A stretch of 64,000 nucleotides of DNA from Auriscalpium vulgare (lineage: Eukaryota; Basidiomycota; Agaricomycetes; Russulales; Auriscalpiaceae), in the NCBI GenBank assembly GCA_019915015.1, contig JAHBBC010000006.1, forward strand, positions 1,054,001-1,118,000. Direction: 5' to 3'. The notes beneath the pieces were generated by a model. It had not been told where the DNA came from. It saw nothing but the letters and a program-made list of their open reading frames with translations, and ran no database searches. Made by a program: the position numbers and the translations under genes. Position 1 is the first letter of the stretch; every line of letters begins with the position of its first letter. Shown here piece by piece: positions 1 to 10,013 of the stretch.

Positions 1-2
1 TC

Positions 3-2816
3 GCTCGCGCGAAGTTCCGTACGAAGATCGACATGAGCGATGCATACGAACAGATCCGTATCGAGTCGGACGATGTCTGGAAGACAACGTTCGCCACGAT
101 CTATGGGACGTTCGTAAGTCTTGTCATGCAGCAAGGGGACTGCAATGCCCCTGCTACATTTCAAAGACTCATGACTGTAATATTCCAAGACCTCATTGGA
201 ATTTACGTTCATGTATATCTTGACGATATATTCGTATTCTCCGACTCTATCGAGGAACACGAATCCCACCTGGGGGTGGTGTTCGACCGACTAAGGACGA
301 ACCACTTATTCCTGAGCCAGGAAAAGTGCGACATATATTCCATGAAAATGGATTGTCTTGGCCATATTGTGGACAAGGACGGACTACACGCTGACTCTGA
401 CAAGATGGCGCGCGTCCGTAACTGGCCCGTCCCTAGAAACCAGGACGATGTCCGTAGATTCCTGGGGCTGGTACAGTATCTGGCACATTTTATGCCAGAT
501 GTCACCGCGTACACAACACCCCTCTCGGGGATAATGGGACATGGGCGGCCATTCATCTGGGGCCCCTTGCAGCAGCGATGCTTTGAGAGCATACGCGATC
601 TAGCCTGCAAAACTCCTATCCTCAGGCCAATAGACCCGAGGACAGGAGTGCCCATATGGGTAATATGCGACGCCTCCACCTACGGAGTTGGCGCCGTATA
701 TGGCCAAGGCGATGAATGGCAGACATGTCGTCCTGCAGGATTCATGTCGAAGAAGTTCTCCAACGCACAGAAGAATTACTTCACGTACGAGCAGGAGACA
801 TTGGCGGTGCTAGAAGCACTGGCCAAATGGTCGGATAAGCTGCGAGGAAGACACTTCACAGTCGTCACCGACCACAAGGCCCTCGAATTCTTCGAGACTC
901 GCGCCAACCTCTCACCACGGCAAGCGCGGTGGTGGGAGTTCCTTGCCACATTCGACAAGGAAATTGTATACGTCTCAGGCGCGTACAATATAGTAGCCGA
1001 TGGATTCTCGAGGATATTCAGCGGCACCGGCCCCGATCCGCCAGGCACTGAGTACGTTCGAATGGACGAAGTACTGGATCCAGATCATGACGACCTGTCT
1101 CCGGAACGCGTCCTCGAACTAGCAGCAATCTCTGTCAAAGAGCTGGTTGCAACTCGAGATATCGAGGCCGCTGATTTGGCACAACATGCGCAACAATCAG
1201 CGGGGCTGGCCACTGGACAGAACTCCGATGGAGATCAGGCCGTGGACAGCGCCCTACAAGGAGGGCCCTCATTACATGAGATGATCAGCGCAGACGTGGA
1301 TTGGGCCGGACTAGCTCGCTCCACGTACGCACATGACACATTCTTCGCCGACATTCGCGAACACCCAGATAGACACGCAGCGTTTGAAACGCGCGATGAA
1401 CTAATCTGGGTGAAGACGACAGGTGGCGAGTACCGTGTCTGCGTGCCTGACGCGATGGTCGGGAAGCGCAAGTTGCGCGAGATGATTGTGAGCGCGGCCC
1501 ACAATATCATCGGGCATCTCGGGGGTCAGCGAACCGCCGAGTATGTGCGCCGATGGTTCTGGTGGCCAGGGCTAGGCAAGCATGTAGACAAGTTCTGCTT
1601 GTCATACGGAACCTGCCAGACCACCAAAACGCTGAACAAAGCGCCGGCCGGACTTTTGAAAAGTCTGCCAACGCCCGAGCGGCCGTGGTCATCCATTGGA
1701 ATGGACTTCTTCGGCCCGTTCCCTCCGTCTGACGGATATGACTACGTGTGGCTGGTCATAGACCGGTTCACGTCGTTAATCCACTTGGTGCCGATTACCA
1801 CGCGCACCAAGACCACCGAGCTCACAACACTGTACATGCGCGAGGTGGTACGGCTTCATGGAATCCCAGATTCCATCGTATCCGATAGGGACGCGAAGTT
1901 CACGTCAATATTTTGGCGTGAACTGCACCGGATCACGGGCACAAAATTAACGATGTCGACATCGTTTCACCCGCAGACCGACGGTGCATCTGAGCGCGCG
2001 ATACGCACAGTGTCTCAGATTTTGCGGAGCATGGTACGCCCGGACCAATCGGACTGGGTGCGCCATCTGCCGCTCGCTGAGTTTGCCATCAACTCCAGCG
2101 TGAGCGCATCCACCGGATACGCCCCGTTTGAGTTGACGTACGGGTATATGCCACGGATCATAAAATTCCCCGTGGCAAGTACCCCGTACCCTGGCGTACG
2201 AGAATACGCCAGGCACGCACGGGAGAGTCTCGAGCGTGCGCACGACTCCATCATAGAGTCCCGCGTGAAGCAGACGCTCCACGCGAACCGTCGCCGAAGC
2301 GAGGGCGACGAGTACCAGGTCGGTGACCTGGTGTACCTCAGCACGCTTAACCTAAACCTCCCCAAGGGGAGGGCGTTCAAGCTATTGCCGAAGTACATCG
2401 GGCCCTTCTCGGTGATCGAGGCACGACCCGAGACATCCAACTACAAGCTGGATCTCCCTGAGGAGTTACGGAAACGCCGGATACACCCGACGTTCCACTC
2501 CTCACTGCTGAGGAAGCACGAAGCCAACGACGACGCACTGTTCCCGGGACGGGAGCCCAAAGCCTTTTACGACTTTGGGCGCGCCGACGAGGAGGAGTGG
2601 GTCGTCGACGCGATCGTGGGACACGACTGGAAGGGGAAGACTATCCTCTTCCAGGTTCGATGGGCTTTAGGTGACTACACCTGGGAGCCCATCGAAAATC
2701 TGGACGAGGTGGAGGCCCTCGACCAGTATCTCGCGCTACAAGGAGTAGCGGAGTGGAGGCAGTTGCCAAGGAAGATCGCCGCGCGTAAGGCGGTGTCTCC
2801 TCGGAACCGCCGCTAG
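3..2816 (+). CDS. Pol polyprotein (RT-RNase H-integrase-chromodomain), 5' partial
   Basis: The frame is open from the window edge; the first ATG (33) lies inside RT and is not the real start. Residues below count from that ATG. The RT catalytic box YLDD is at about 62-65, after QQGDCNAPATFQRLM. RNase H follows: WVICDAS near 211 and VVTDHKALEFF near 278. The integrase zinc finger (H-x-H then CLSYGTC) lies at about 490-530. The DDE triad is D in GMDFFG (~557), D in VSDRDAKF (~617) and E in GASERA (~653). A C-terminal chromodomain (EEWVVDAIVGHDWKGKTI..FQVRW..YTWEP, ~857-905) would target insertion to marked chromatin. The protein copies element RNA into DNA and integrates it. All catalytic motifs look intact. 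Confidence 0.95.
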   Translation, partial: ARAKFRTKIDMSDAYEQIRIESDDVWKTTFATIYGTFVSLVMQQGDCNAPATFQRLMTVIFQDLIGIYVHVYLDDIFVFSDSIEEHESHLGVVFDRLRTNHLFLSQEKCDIYSMKMDCLGHIVDKDGLHADSDKMARVRNWPVPRNQDDVRRFLGLVQYLAHFMPDVTAYTTPLSGIMGHGRPFIWGPLQQRCFESIRDLACKTPILRPIDPRTGVPIWVICDASTYGVGAVYGQGDEWQTCRPAGFMSKKFSNAQKNYFTYEQETLAVLEALAKWSDKLRGRHFTVVTDHKALEFFETRANLSPRQARWWEFLATFDKEIVYVSGAYNIVADGFSRIFSGTGPDPPGTEYVRMDEVLDPDHDDLSPERVLELAAISVKELVATRDIEAADLAQHAQQSAGLATGQNSDGDQAVDSALQGGPSLHEMISADVDWAGLARSTYAHDTFFADIREHPDRHAAFETRDELIWVKTTGGEYRVCVPDAMVGKRKLREMIVSAAHNIIGHLGGQRTAEYVRRWFWWPGLGKHVDKFCLSYGTCQTTKTLNKAPAGLLKSLPTPERPWSSIGMDFFGPFPPSDGYDYVWLVIDRFTSLIHLVPITTRTKTTELTTLYMREVVRLHGIPDSIVSDRDAKFTSIFWRELHRITGTKLTMSTSFHPQTDGASERAIRTVSQILRSMVRPDQSDWVRHLPLAEFAINSSVSASTGYAPFELTYGYMPRIIKFPVASTPYPGVREYARHARESLERAHDSIIESRVKQTLHANRRRSEGDEYQVGDLVYLSTLNLNLPKGRAFKLLPKYIGPFSVIEARPETSNYKLDLPEELRKRRIHPTFHSSLLRKHEANDDALFPGREPKAFYDFGRADEEEWVVDAIVGHDWKGKTILFQVRWALGDYTWEPIENLDEVEALDQYLALQGVAEWRQLPRKIAARKAVSPRNRR

Positions 2817-2879
2817 ATCCCGATGGAATCTGCGGCAAATCTGACGCCCGGTTGTCAGATAGCGACAGGCGCCCTGAGG

Positions 2880-2900
2880 AGATCTCACCAAGTGAGATCT
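2880..2900. repeat. Perfect 9-bp hairpin between pol and the second ORF
   Basis: AGATCTCAC-CAA-GTGAGATCT is a perfect inverted repeat with a 3-nt loop in the 160-nt spacer after the pol stop. A weaker hairpin (TGAAGT...ACTTCA) lies at about 2930-2956, just upstream of the ORF2 start. It could influence termination, splicing or translation of the second ORF; no function is shown. Confidence 0.6.
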
Positions 2901-2976
2901 TCATCTAGGCGCGTGGATGCCTAAAAGGATCTGAAGTGCGCCAACGGCGACTTCAGCACTTTCTGCTACCACCACC

Positions 2977-5319
2977 ATGTCATCCCAGTCGTCCCGCAAC
3001 ACCGCCCCAATCGTCCCCGCCTCGTCCACTGCTCCCTCCAACCCTGCTGCGCAAGCAGCAGGGCCTCCAGCCCCTACGGGACTGGAGTCGGTGAACACTG
3101 CGCCGCGCACGGGCTTGCCCGCCGACGCAATGAACACCGAACCTGATGTGCCGCCGCTGTTCGCAGCTACGGGTCCGGCTCTCCCAGGAGTGCCAAGCGA
3201 CCCGACCCCCGACGTGCCAGTGCGAGTCCGCATCCCCAACGTCGGGGGACCCCATTGGACCTTCGATGGGGAGAGGTTCCAGTTCAGGCATTCCCACAAC
3301 TGCCTGGTCTGTACCTCCTACGCGCTCCACCTCAACGACGGGTCTTCCAGCTGGGAGCACGCGGAAAACGCGTACGAACGCGCCCGCAACAACCTCGTCG
3401 AAGACGGTATCGACCGCGGCCTCGCCTTCGCAGCGGAATCGGTTGACCGAGTCCGCCGCACGGAGGCAGAGGCACGTCACGAGCTGCAAGACAAGCTCGA
3501 TGACGCCCTCGGCTCGCGCGACCGAGCGCGCCAGACCGAGGAGCGCCTCCGTCTCGAACGGAATACGGCGAGAGAACGCGTCTCTACGCTCGAGGCAGAG
3601 CTAGAGACGGTGCAGCGCAAGCTGCACAACTTGACCATCGTCCATGACGAGATGAAGGCCAAGCAAAAGCCCGCGCCTCAGGGACCGCAGGGCCCTCCAC
3701 TCTCTGACGAAGAAGAGGAGTACCTCGAAGACTGGGCAGCAGCCGTCGAGGAGTCTGCCCGCGCCGCGAGCGCGAGCGGACCGCCGCCCACCAAAAAGCG
3801 GAAGCGCGCGGCAGCGCCGGCTGCCTCCACCTCCTCCGTGCAGGTTGGAGCACCGTCACCGTTCCCGCACGTACACCCTCCGCCGCCCACGTCCGCAGGC
3901 CGGCAGCCCATTCCGGGGCACCCTAACCGCCGAGGACCGCCCATCACCGGATGGGCAACCTTCGCGCCACGAACTGGCCCGGAGGTAAAGGACTTGATGC
4001 TCGCCGCCGAAGGTGACCTCATCGCTTGGCTGCGAGCAAAGTCCCTCGTCGGTCCCGCCGCGTCCAAACCCTCGGCCACGCGCACACCCGCAGAGCGCAC
4101 GCTCTCCGCGCTCTGGCCACGCGTCAAACTGCTCAAGCCGGACGCTGGCACAGGGGGAGGGGTGAGTATGGGCTCGCAACCCATACCCAGCAGCTCGACG
4201 GTCGCGCCGAGCACGCAACCCGCCGCGACTGCAGCCGTGGTGCCACCGCCGGCTGTCATTGCCACTGCGGCACCCAGTTCCACGCCGCAGAAGGCGTCCA
4301 AAGCGTCCAAGGGCAAAGGGAAGGCAGTAGAACGCCCCCCTTCACCCGTAGACGCCGCCGTCGAGCCAGTGGCTCCGGCCAAGAAGGCGAAGAAGTCCAA
4401 AGGAAAGGGAAAGGAGCCCGAGCGCCCTCCCTCGCCGATGGACACCTCTGTGGAGGAACCGGCAGCTAACACTGCCCAGTCCTCCACACAGGAACCGACG
4501 TATCGCCAAGACGTCGGGGTATGGGTGCGGTACGTGTTCGACCACCCATCCAAGCGACCCCTCGGTGTGCAATTTCGCAACACCCCGGGGATCCCTGCAG
4601 GCTACCCCGAGAGCGCCGCGCTGGACCAACACCTCGCGGTTCGCCGGGCCGGCCCTGCCGGGAGCAACAGAGTCGAGCATCCCCAGCATGAGGAGTTCGT
4701 CCGCATTGCGGAGGAACTGTTCTCCGTGCGCGGGATGTTCGAGGCTCTCATCCGAGACCAACGGTACTCCCGCGCCGCCAATACCCACCCTGTCCCCTTC
4801 ACTGGAGACACGCGTCACATGACGCACAGCCAAGTCGCGCATCACTTCGCGCACTGCGGCTACCGCCCCCGGACCGTATCCCTCTCCTACTTGGAGAATT
4901 ACGCCGTAGGGCGCCGTAACGAGCTGTTGGGCCGAGACCCTCTCTCGACGGCAGACTGGCCTACCGAACCCACGGTAGCCAGCCTCGTGAAGCGCTACAG
5001 CGCGACACGCCCACTCGCGGACGGGGTGTACATCAACGAATACCCCAACCGCTCGCTCGATCATCGAGCCCCCCTGATCTCAACGACAGGAGGGTCTACG
5101 ACGACCGCTGCACCCCTTCCCACCGATGCCCTTGCCACAGCTGGGGAGCCCAGCGCCGCCGACGCCACCGCCGCGCAACGCGGGAGTGACGCCGAGGTGA
5201 CTGACGTCGCCTCCTCGGCTGGCGAGGCTGCGGGGCCCACCAACATCGACAACAATGTTGCGATGATGGCGCTCGCAGATGCAGTCCCGCTTCCCGACTC
5301 GTCGGACGGTGAACTGTAG
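2977..5319 (+). CDS. Extra retroelement ORF downstream of pol, unknown function (780 aa)
   Basis: A 780-aa ORF between pol and the 3' LTR, the position of env in some Ty3/gypsy relatives. I see no signal peptide, transmembrane segment or other envelope feature. The N terminus is Pro/Ala/Thr-rich. A short HSHNCLVC motif is followed by a long charged region (~132-230, AEARHELQDKLDDALGSRDR) predicted by eye to be coiled coil. A basic patch KKRKR (~273) could be a nuclear signal, then comes a low-complexity Ala/Pro/Lys linker. A compact C-terminal part (~505-680) contains HMTHSQVAHHFAHCGY. It is in a different frame from pol, 160 nt beyond its stop, so it needs its own mRNA, splicing or reinitiation. 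It could be a displaced structural protein or a captured host sequence; I recognise no family. Confidence 0.75.
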   Translation: MSSQSSRNTAPIVPASSTAPSNPAAQAAGPPAPTGLESVNTAPRTGLPADAMNTEPDVPPLFAATGPALPGVPSDPTPDVPVRVRIPNVGGPHWTFDGERFQFRHSHNCLVCTSYALHLNDGSSSWEHAENAYERARNNLVEDGIDRGLAFAAESVDRVRRTEAEARHELQDKLDDALGSRDRARQTEERLRLERNTARERVSTLEAELETVQRKLHNLTIVHDEMKAKQKPAPQGPQGPPLSDEEEEYLEDWAAAVEESARAASASGPPPTKKRKRAAAPAASTSSVQVGAPSPFPHVHPPPPTSAGRQPIPGHPNRRGPPITGWATFAPRTGPEVKDLMLAAEGDLIAWLRAKSLVGPAASKPSATRTPAERTLSALWPRVKLLKPDAGTGGGVSMGSQPIPSSSTVAPSTQPAATAAVVPPPAVIATAAPSSTPQKASKASKGKGKAVERPPSPVDAAVEPVAPAKKAKKSKGKGKEPERPPSPMDTSVEEPAANTAQSSTQEPTYRQDVGVWVRYVFDHPSKRPLGVQFRNTPGIPAGYPESAALDQHLAVRRAGPAGSNRVEHPQHEEFVRIAEELFSVRGMFEALIRDQRYSRAANTHPVPFTGDTRHMTHSQVAHHFAHCGYRPRTVSLSYLENYAVGRRNELLGRDPLSTADWPTEPTVASLVKRYSATRPLADGVYINEYPNRSLDHRAPLISTTGGSTTTAAPLPTDALATAGEPSAADATAAQRGSDAEVTDVASSAGEAAGPTNIDNNVAMMALADAVPLPDSSDGEL

Positions 5320-5375
5320 GCCCGGGAGCGAATAGAAGAGGGGGCGGTTCGTTCAGGAGCCCCTGGCGCGGCTCC

Positions 5376-5385
5376 AGGGGGAGGA
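5376..5385 (+). promoter_or_regulatory. Polypurine tract (plus-strand primer site)
   Basis: AGGGGGAGGA lies directly upstream of the TG that begins the 3' LTR. This is the expected place and composition for the RNase H-resistant primer of plus-strand DNA synthesis. The left part also belongs to a 7-bp stem (CCCCTGG 5360-5366 with CCAGGGG 5374-5380). Confidence 0.75.
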
Positions 5386-5683
5386 TGTAAGAGGGGCGAA
5401 CGCGTGTGGGCGCGCAACGCGCTCGTGCAGCGCTTGAGAAGCGCGACACGAGGCTACCGACGCGTGGAGCCAGCGCGTCGGTTCCCTGTGGCCAACTAGG
5501 CTGGCACAGGAGCCTAACAGATTGTTTGTATCTGTTAGGCTGTAGGCATTAGGCCGCGCCTCCTCGCTCTCGAGGAGGCACGACTACATCCACTCACTTT
5601 TGTACGCATCCATCGTTGCCAATACGAGCACACGGGTCGCGTTCATCCCGAGGGATTGTTAAGTCTATCATCAAGCTATTACA
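5386..5683 (+). repeat. 3' LTR of the Ty3/gypsy element (about 298 bp)
   Basis: Begins TGTAAGAGG immediately after the polypurine tract and ends ...CTATTACA, giving the usual TG...CA ends. It contains several perfect hairpins: CCGACGCG/CGCGTCGG near 5457-5481, a 12-bp stem at 5511-5522 with 5530-5541, and a 9-bp stem at 5558-5566 with 5571-5579. The right boundary is inferred from the TG/CA rule, because the 5' LTR is outside the window. Confidence 0.75.
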
Positions 5684-5931
5684 GTTTCTCTCCAATACGT
5701 ACGTAACTTCTTCCGTGCCGCCCCGTCCCTCCACAGTCTCCTCCACATGCCAAGCTTTGAAGCTGACTATCTCTCTGACAGCTTCACCTGCGCACCCGTC
5801 ATTCACGTAGACCCTTCGCCCGCTCGTGTGCACACGCCCGCCCATTTGCTCATCCACACACGCCCCGTCACCTCCACACGCCCGCTGCCCGTGAACACTA
5901 CTTCAGAAATATTCTTCGCTCGACACGCTCC

Positions 5932-6651
5932 GTGGTATCGGGTTCTACTGTTCTCCATTATCTCATGCGAAACACCGACTGCGGTAATTTTGACCCAGTC
6001 GACCTCGACATCTATTGCCCCCTATCGTCCGCGTCAGGCGTCATCGATCATCTTCGCAACGTAGAAGACTACATCATTGTATCTCACCGCGCCACCGACA
6101 GAAACGCCCTTCTGCTCGAAGAGGACTATCCTGACACCGGTATAGCCACCATCTTGCATCTCTCTCGAAACAGCGACGGTGCCGCCATCGACGTTATCAT
6201 CGCATATACGAATTGTCCCACCCTCCCAATCCGTCATTTCTGGTCCACCCTTGTCGCCAACTTCATATCCGCAGATCAAATCTGCGTCACGTACCCGAAG
6301 CTAACGCTTAACGGCCGGGGCTGTTTCAACCCCGAACGTGTCTCCAATAACAACATGCCGCATATCAGGGCCAAATACGCTGGTAGAGGTTTCCGCATCG
6401 GGTCTTGGGCCGACAACGGCGCGGTTCACATCGATGGCATCTCCCCGCACATGTACTGCCCACACCAGGTTCGACACTTCAATGATTCTGCGTGCCTGTC
6501 CATCAATTTCGACCCCACCAACTCTACCCAGCTTCTACGAATCTTCCCCATATACGAGACGTACTGGAAATACGGAGGATGGGAGTGCGGCGGTAACTGC
6601 CGCATCCCTGACCCGGCGTCGATGACTAATTTGCTACCTTACATAGTCTGA
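5932..6651 (+). pseudogene. Truncated host gene: agaricomycete protein with nucleotidyltransferase-like segment
   Basis: Open frame of about 239 codons with no convincing ATG. It starts abruptly with SGSTVLHYL and DPVDLDIYCPL, resembling the GS...DLDIY segment of a large family of agaricomycete hypothetical proteins with a nucleotidyltransferase-like fold, often preceded by an F-box. Further typical stretches are HFWSTLVANFIS and YPKLTLNGRG. The expected N-terminal part is absent and the retroelement LTR ends only about 250 bp upstream. I infer that the element inserted in or near the 5' part of the gene. The family assignment is from memory of motifs and is moderate. Confidence 0.5.
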
Positions 6652-7056
6652 TGGGGCGTGAATATACTTATTCCTGACAACCACTACTCTCTACCTAATC
6701 AAGTACATTAACTAGTTACCGCGAATTGTTGAATATCACCCCTGCTCACAAAATAATAGATCGGACAGAGAACCATCAGTTTAGGAACCAGGTGCGCCCG
6801 GAGGGCAAGTCGTATACATAGCCATTGCCAGCATTAGCGACCCTTCCGAACCTTTCCGGGTCCCGCACCGGCCGTACCCATCACGTGCACTATAGCAAGC
6901 GCGCTGCCGCACGGCTGGCACTGGAGAATTGAAGGCGCCAACTGGCAGGAGAAGCCGGCATAACGTCTGGAGTAACATCGATGGTAATATGATGCTAGTA
7001 ATAGTATTGTCATGAATGTGAATGTAATTTTTGAAGGTTCGGCAGCGGTGTAGGTG
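6652..7056. other. Intergenic, nothing recognised
   Basis: AT-richer spacer between two convergent genes (the truncated gene on + and the flavin oxidase on -). No ORF or RNA gene is supported; it presumably carries both 3' untranslated regions. Confidence 0.6.
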
Positions 7057-9009
7057 TCAATTATCGAGAGAGACATCACCAGGATTGAGCTCCTGGTAGC
7101 ACTGGAACTTGGAATCCGCAGAACCGTCCCAGCCAATGCCCTGCCACACCTGGAAGAAGTTCTGCGGGTCGACTTCCGCCTTGATCGTCTTCAAGCGCGC
7201 CGCATTCGCTGCGCCCCAAAAGCTCTCCTCGTGGTTCGGCTCGTAGATGTCCGCCTCATTGATGTACGAGCCACTGTCCGGCGCGTAGTCGCGCAGCACC
7301 TGCGCAGCGTCGTGCACGTACTTGACCTCTGCGCGCTGGCCCGCGACGGGTGTCGTCACGTTCCAAGTGCCCGTGTAGATGACATGCCAAAGCGAACTGT
7401 ACCACGCGGGCGTGACCGACGTCTTGCCGACGGCGAACTTCGGCGCCGGGTTGTCGATGAGCACCTGGATAAACTGCGTGGCTGCCTCAGGGCCAGAGAC
7501 AATCTGGCCTTGGCGGATGGCCGCGGCGAGGCCCTGGGGGTCGTTTTCAAAGTAATGACGGGGGATGAGACGCGATGTCAAGGCGAAAGGGATGCCAACG
7601 CTGCGGAGGCAAGCACGGTCGGTTTCATGAATGAGTATAAAGAAAGGCTGCGTACACTTCGTTACTGATCTTGAAAGTTCCGGCAAAAAACTGAAGGAAG
7701 GATGGGAACGTCTGGTACGCTGTCGCGTTGGCGGGGAGGGTGTCGCTGAGAGGCTTGATCGCGGCCTGAAGAGTCGACAAGTCGCCGCCGGGAAGAATAC
7801 CGAAGTAGCTGATGGCCGTCTCGAAGATTTCCAGGAAGCCGCCGACGCCGAGGTCCGCGAGGTTAGGTGAGATAACTGCGAGGTCGCCGACGACCTTAGC
7901 ATTGGCATCGGCATCGCCACTGTCGAAATTGATGAAGACAGCCGGGACAGCTACGGCCGGGTGCGCTTTGTAAGTCACCTTGGTGAGCACACCCCAAGTG
8001 CTCGGTCCACCCCCTCGAATGGCCCTAACGACCAGAAGATTGTTCATCAGCTTACGGAGCGACTCAAAACGACGCTGGTCTCACCAAAACAGATCAGGGT
8101 TCGTGCACTCGTTGACGGTCTGGAGGTTACCATCGGGCGTCACGATCTCGACCTCGAGCAGGTTGTCGACACCCAAGCCATACGTTGGTGACAAGACGGA
8201 GTGTCCGCCGCCCTGGATCCATCCACCGGCCGCACCGACTTGGTTAGAGTCGCCGCCGACCACGAGAACACCTTCATCGTCGGCGAACTGGTAGAGGGTC
8301 TCCCACTGGACACCGGATGCGGCGGTCAAGGAATCCTGCGGCGCGGTCGTGCATCCCGCCGGGACGAACGTCTTATTGTGGGAGACACCCTGGAGGCCGT
8401 GCGTCCACAGAGCGAAACCGCCTTTGCCAGAGGAGCGACCGGCGTAGTCGTGACCAGCTATAAGGATATGGGTGAGTGATATAAGCACGGAACAGATCCG
8501 AGGAGACGTACTGTTCTTGATGACAATGCGGAGGTTGTACTTGGTCGCGAACTTCACATAGGCTTGAACGTCCGCGGCTGTGGTGGCGTGGACTGCGTAA
8601 GAGGGGACGCTGCCTTGCCCACAAGTCGTGCCATTGGCAGCAGGCACTAGACAGGCGTTATTGACACCGCACGTCTCCCAGTTGATCTGCTCATAGCTGA
8701 ACACGACAATGCGACGTCAGGACAGAGACATGACGAGTGTGTGTGAAGTACGCACTCGCCAAACAAATCCGACCGGTACTGGTCATCACCGTAACGCGCC
8801 GTGAGGTCTGCGCACGCTGATGCGTTGTATGCCGTGTCCGCGACATAGCACACGGCGCCGATGGGGCGCTCCGCATGGAGCTTCCCGCCGATGCTGGAGT
8901 TGAATGCAGCCAGAGTCGACAAGCTCGGGAAGCATTTGTCGCCAGACAAGCACTGCGAGGTAGCCGAAACCTCGAGGGCCAGAAAGCCTACCAGAAGAAG
9001 AGGAAACAT
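7057..9009 (-). CDS. Secreted FAD-linked oxidoreductase (PCMH/BBE-like)
   Basis: Five exons by my splicing: 8756-9009, 8512-8696, 8085-8457, 7656-8024 and 7057-7600, with GT-AG introns of 54-60 bp. They sum to 574 codons, normal for the family. The start MFPLLLVGFLALEVSA is a signal peptide. The FAD domain carries KNTGHDYAGRSSG, whose His is the usual 8-alpha flavin attachment point; the Thr codon of this motif is split by intron 2. GGWIQGGGHS and FWAIRGGGPSTWGV follow. A C-terminal BBE segment (INEADIYEPNHEESFWGA.. and DPQNFFQVWQGIGWDG) completes the fold. Where bicovalent enzymes have Cys for the second flavin bond, this one reads GGDSNQVG, so attachment is probably single. It likely oxidises an alcohol, sugar or secondary metabolite outside the cell; the substrate is unknown. 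Confidence 0.92.
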
Positions 9010-9043
9010 GGAGAATGAGAAGCAAACCCTGCTATGGAGGATA

Positions 9044-9049
9044 TTTATA
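9044..9049 (-). promoter_or_regulatory. TATA box of the FAD oxidoreductase gene
   Basis: TATAAA on the minus strand about 35 nt upstream of the chosen ATG (9009). The short distance implies a very short leader. Confidence 0.55.
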
Positions 9050-9990
9050 CATGGCAACGTGAATGTCTGAGGACTCGGCATCTGCACTTTCAAATTATGT
9101 CGGCATCGTAAAACCGCATCAAAGAAAAACACACGAGGGCGTGCCGATGGCAGATTGAGTAAGTGATAACCGCAGGAGAGAGAGCTGAGACACCTTCCTG
9201 ACGGTGAAATCGTGTGCCGTGAAGAGAGCTCTAGTGTGCCAAAGTAGACTTTTGAGGACTCTCATAGCTACAGTGAGACTCAGCGAAGTCCAAGCAGGCA
9301 AAAGGTCCCGCAGAAGGAGATATCTGGAGCAATTGGAGGTGCTCATGTCTAGCCTGAGCAATTCCGTGCCGGACCGGAATCTGCCCGAAGACCGGCTGCC
9401 AGTGAGCGAGGTCCGAGGAAGCTGACAGATGACTCAGGGAGATATTTGCACGCTCCGAGCGATGCATCACGCCCATTACCGCCAGTTGTACATCGGTTGC
9501 GACGTGGTGTATCGATGAGGGTCTTCGGAAGCCGGAGCGCAGCCTTGGCAATAGATCAGAAAGAGCTCCACATGAGTTGGCATATGAGCACAGTGGAGGC
9601 ACGCACGATGTTAAGCGAGACCGCTTCCGCCTGACTTGCGCTCACAACCTCTGACAGCGAATTGACACCCACTGGAAGTCAGGTAAAGCGTAAGAAGGAT
9701 GGTGTGATCTTTAGATCTCGAGGAGCAAGGGCGTTGGCAAGTCTACACATCAAGGGCAGATATATGCGTCCGAAACCGTGGCGAAAGCAACACTCGAGGA
9801 TACCGCGCGCAATGCACAGGTTCCTGTCGATCAGGATCAAATGCGAAACGAGTCGAAGGCGCTTGCTGAGAAAGCTGCAAAGGATTGAAGTGCAATGATT
9901 CTAGTCTCCGTGGCCGCTGACCTTGCGCTGACCTTCTGTTCTGTAAGCAATGATGCGAGAGCCGAGTCTTACTCGCACCTCGTCAGATGG

Positions 9991-10013
9991 CGGTCGCCGG
10001 TCGCCGGTCGCCG
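9991..10013. repeat. Short tandem repeat, 7 bp x 3
   Basis: Three consecutive copies of CGGTCGC followed by CG. No coding context. Confidence 0.8.

Larger units (their letters stand above)
1..5683 (+). mobile_element. Ty3/gypsy chromovirus, 5'-truncated by window edge
   Basis: Right-hand portion of an LTR retrotransposon: pol enters the window already inside reverse transcriptase and continues through RNase H, integrase and a chromodomain. A second long ORF, a purine-rich polypurine tract at 5376-5385 and a 3' LTR follow. The order RT-RNaseH-integrase-chromodomain places it in the Ty3/gypsy chromovirus group. Gag, protease and the 5' LTR must lie left of the window, so LTR identity (age) and the target-site duplication cannot be judged. 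Both visible ORFs are unbroken, which suggests a fairly young copy. Confidence 0.93.

Noticed and set aside
2977..5319. Retroelement ORF2 as an envelope protein
   Set aside because: Position fits, but there is no signal peptide, transmembrane helix or other envelope feature; coiled coil and nuclear-type basic patch instead.
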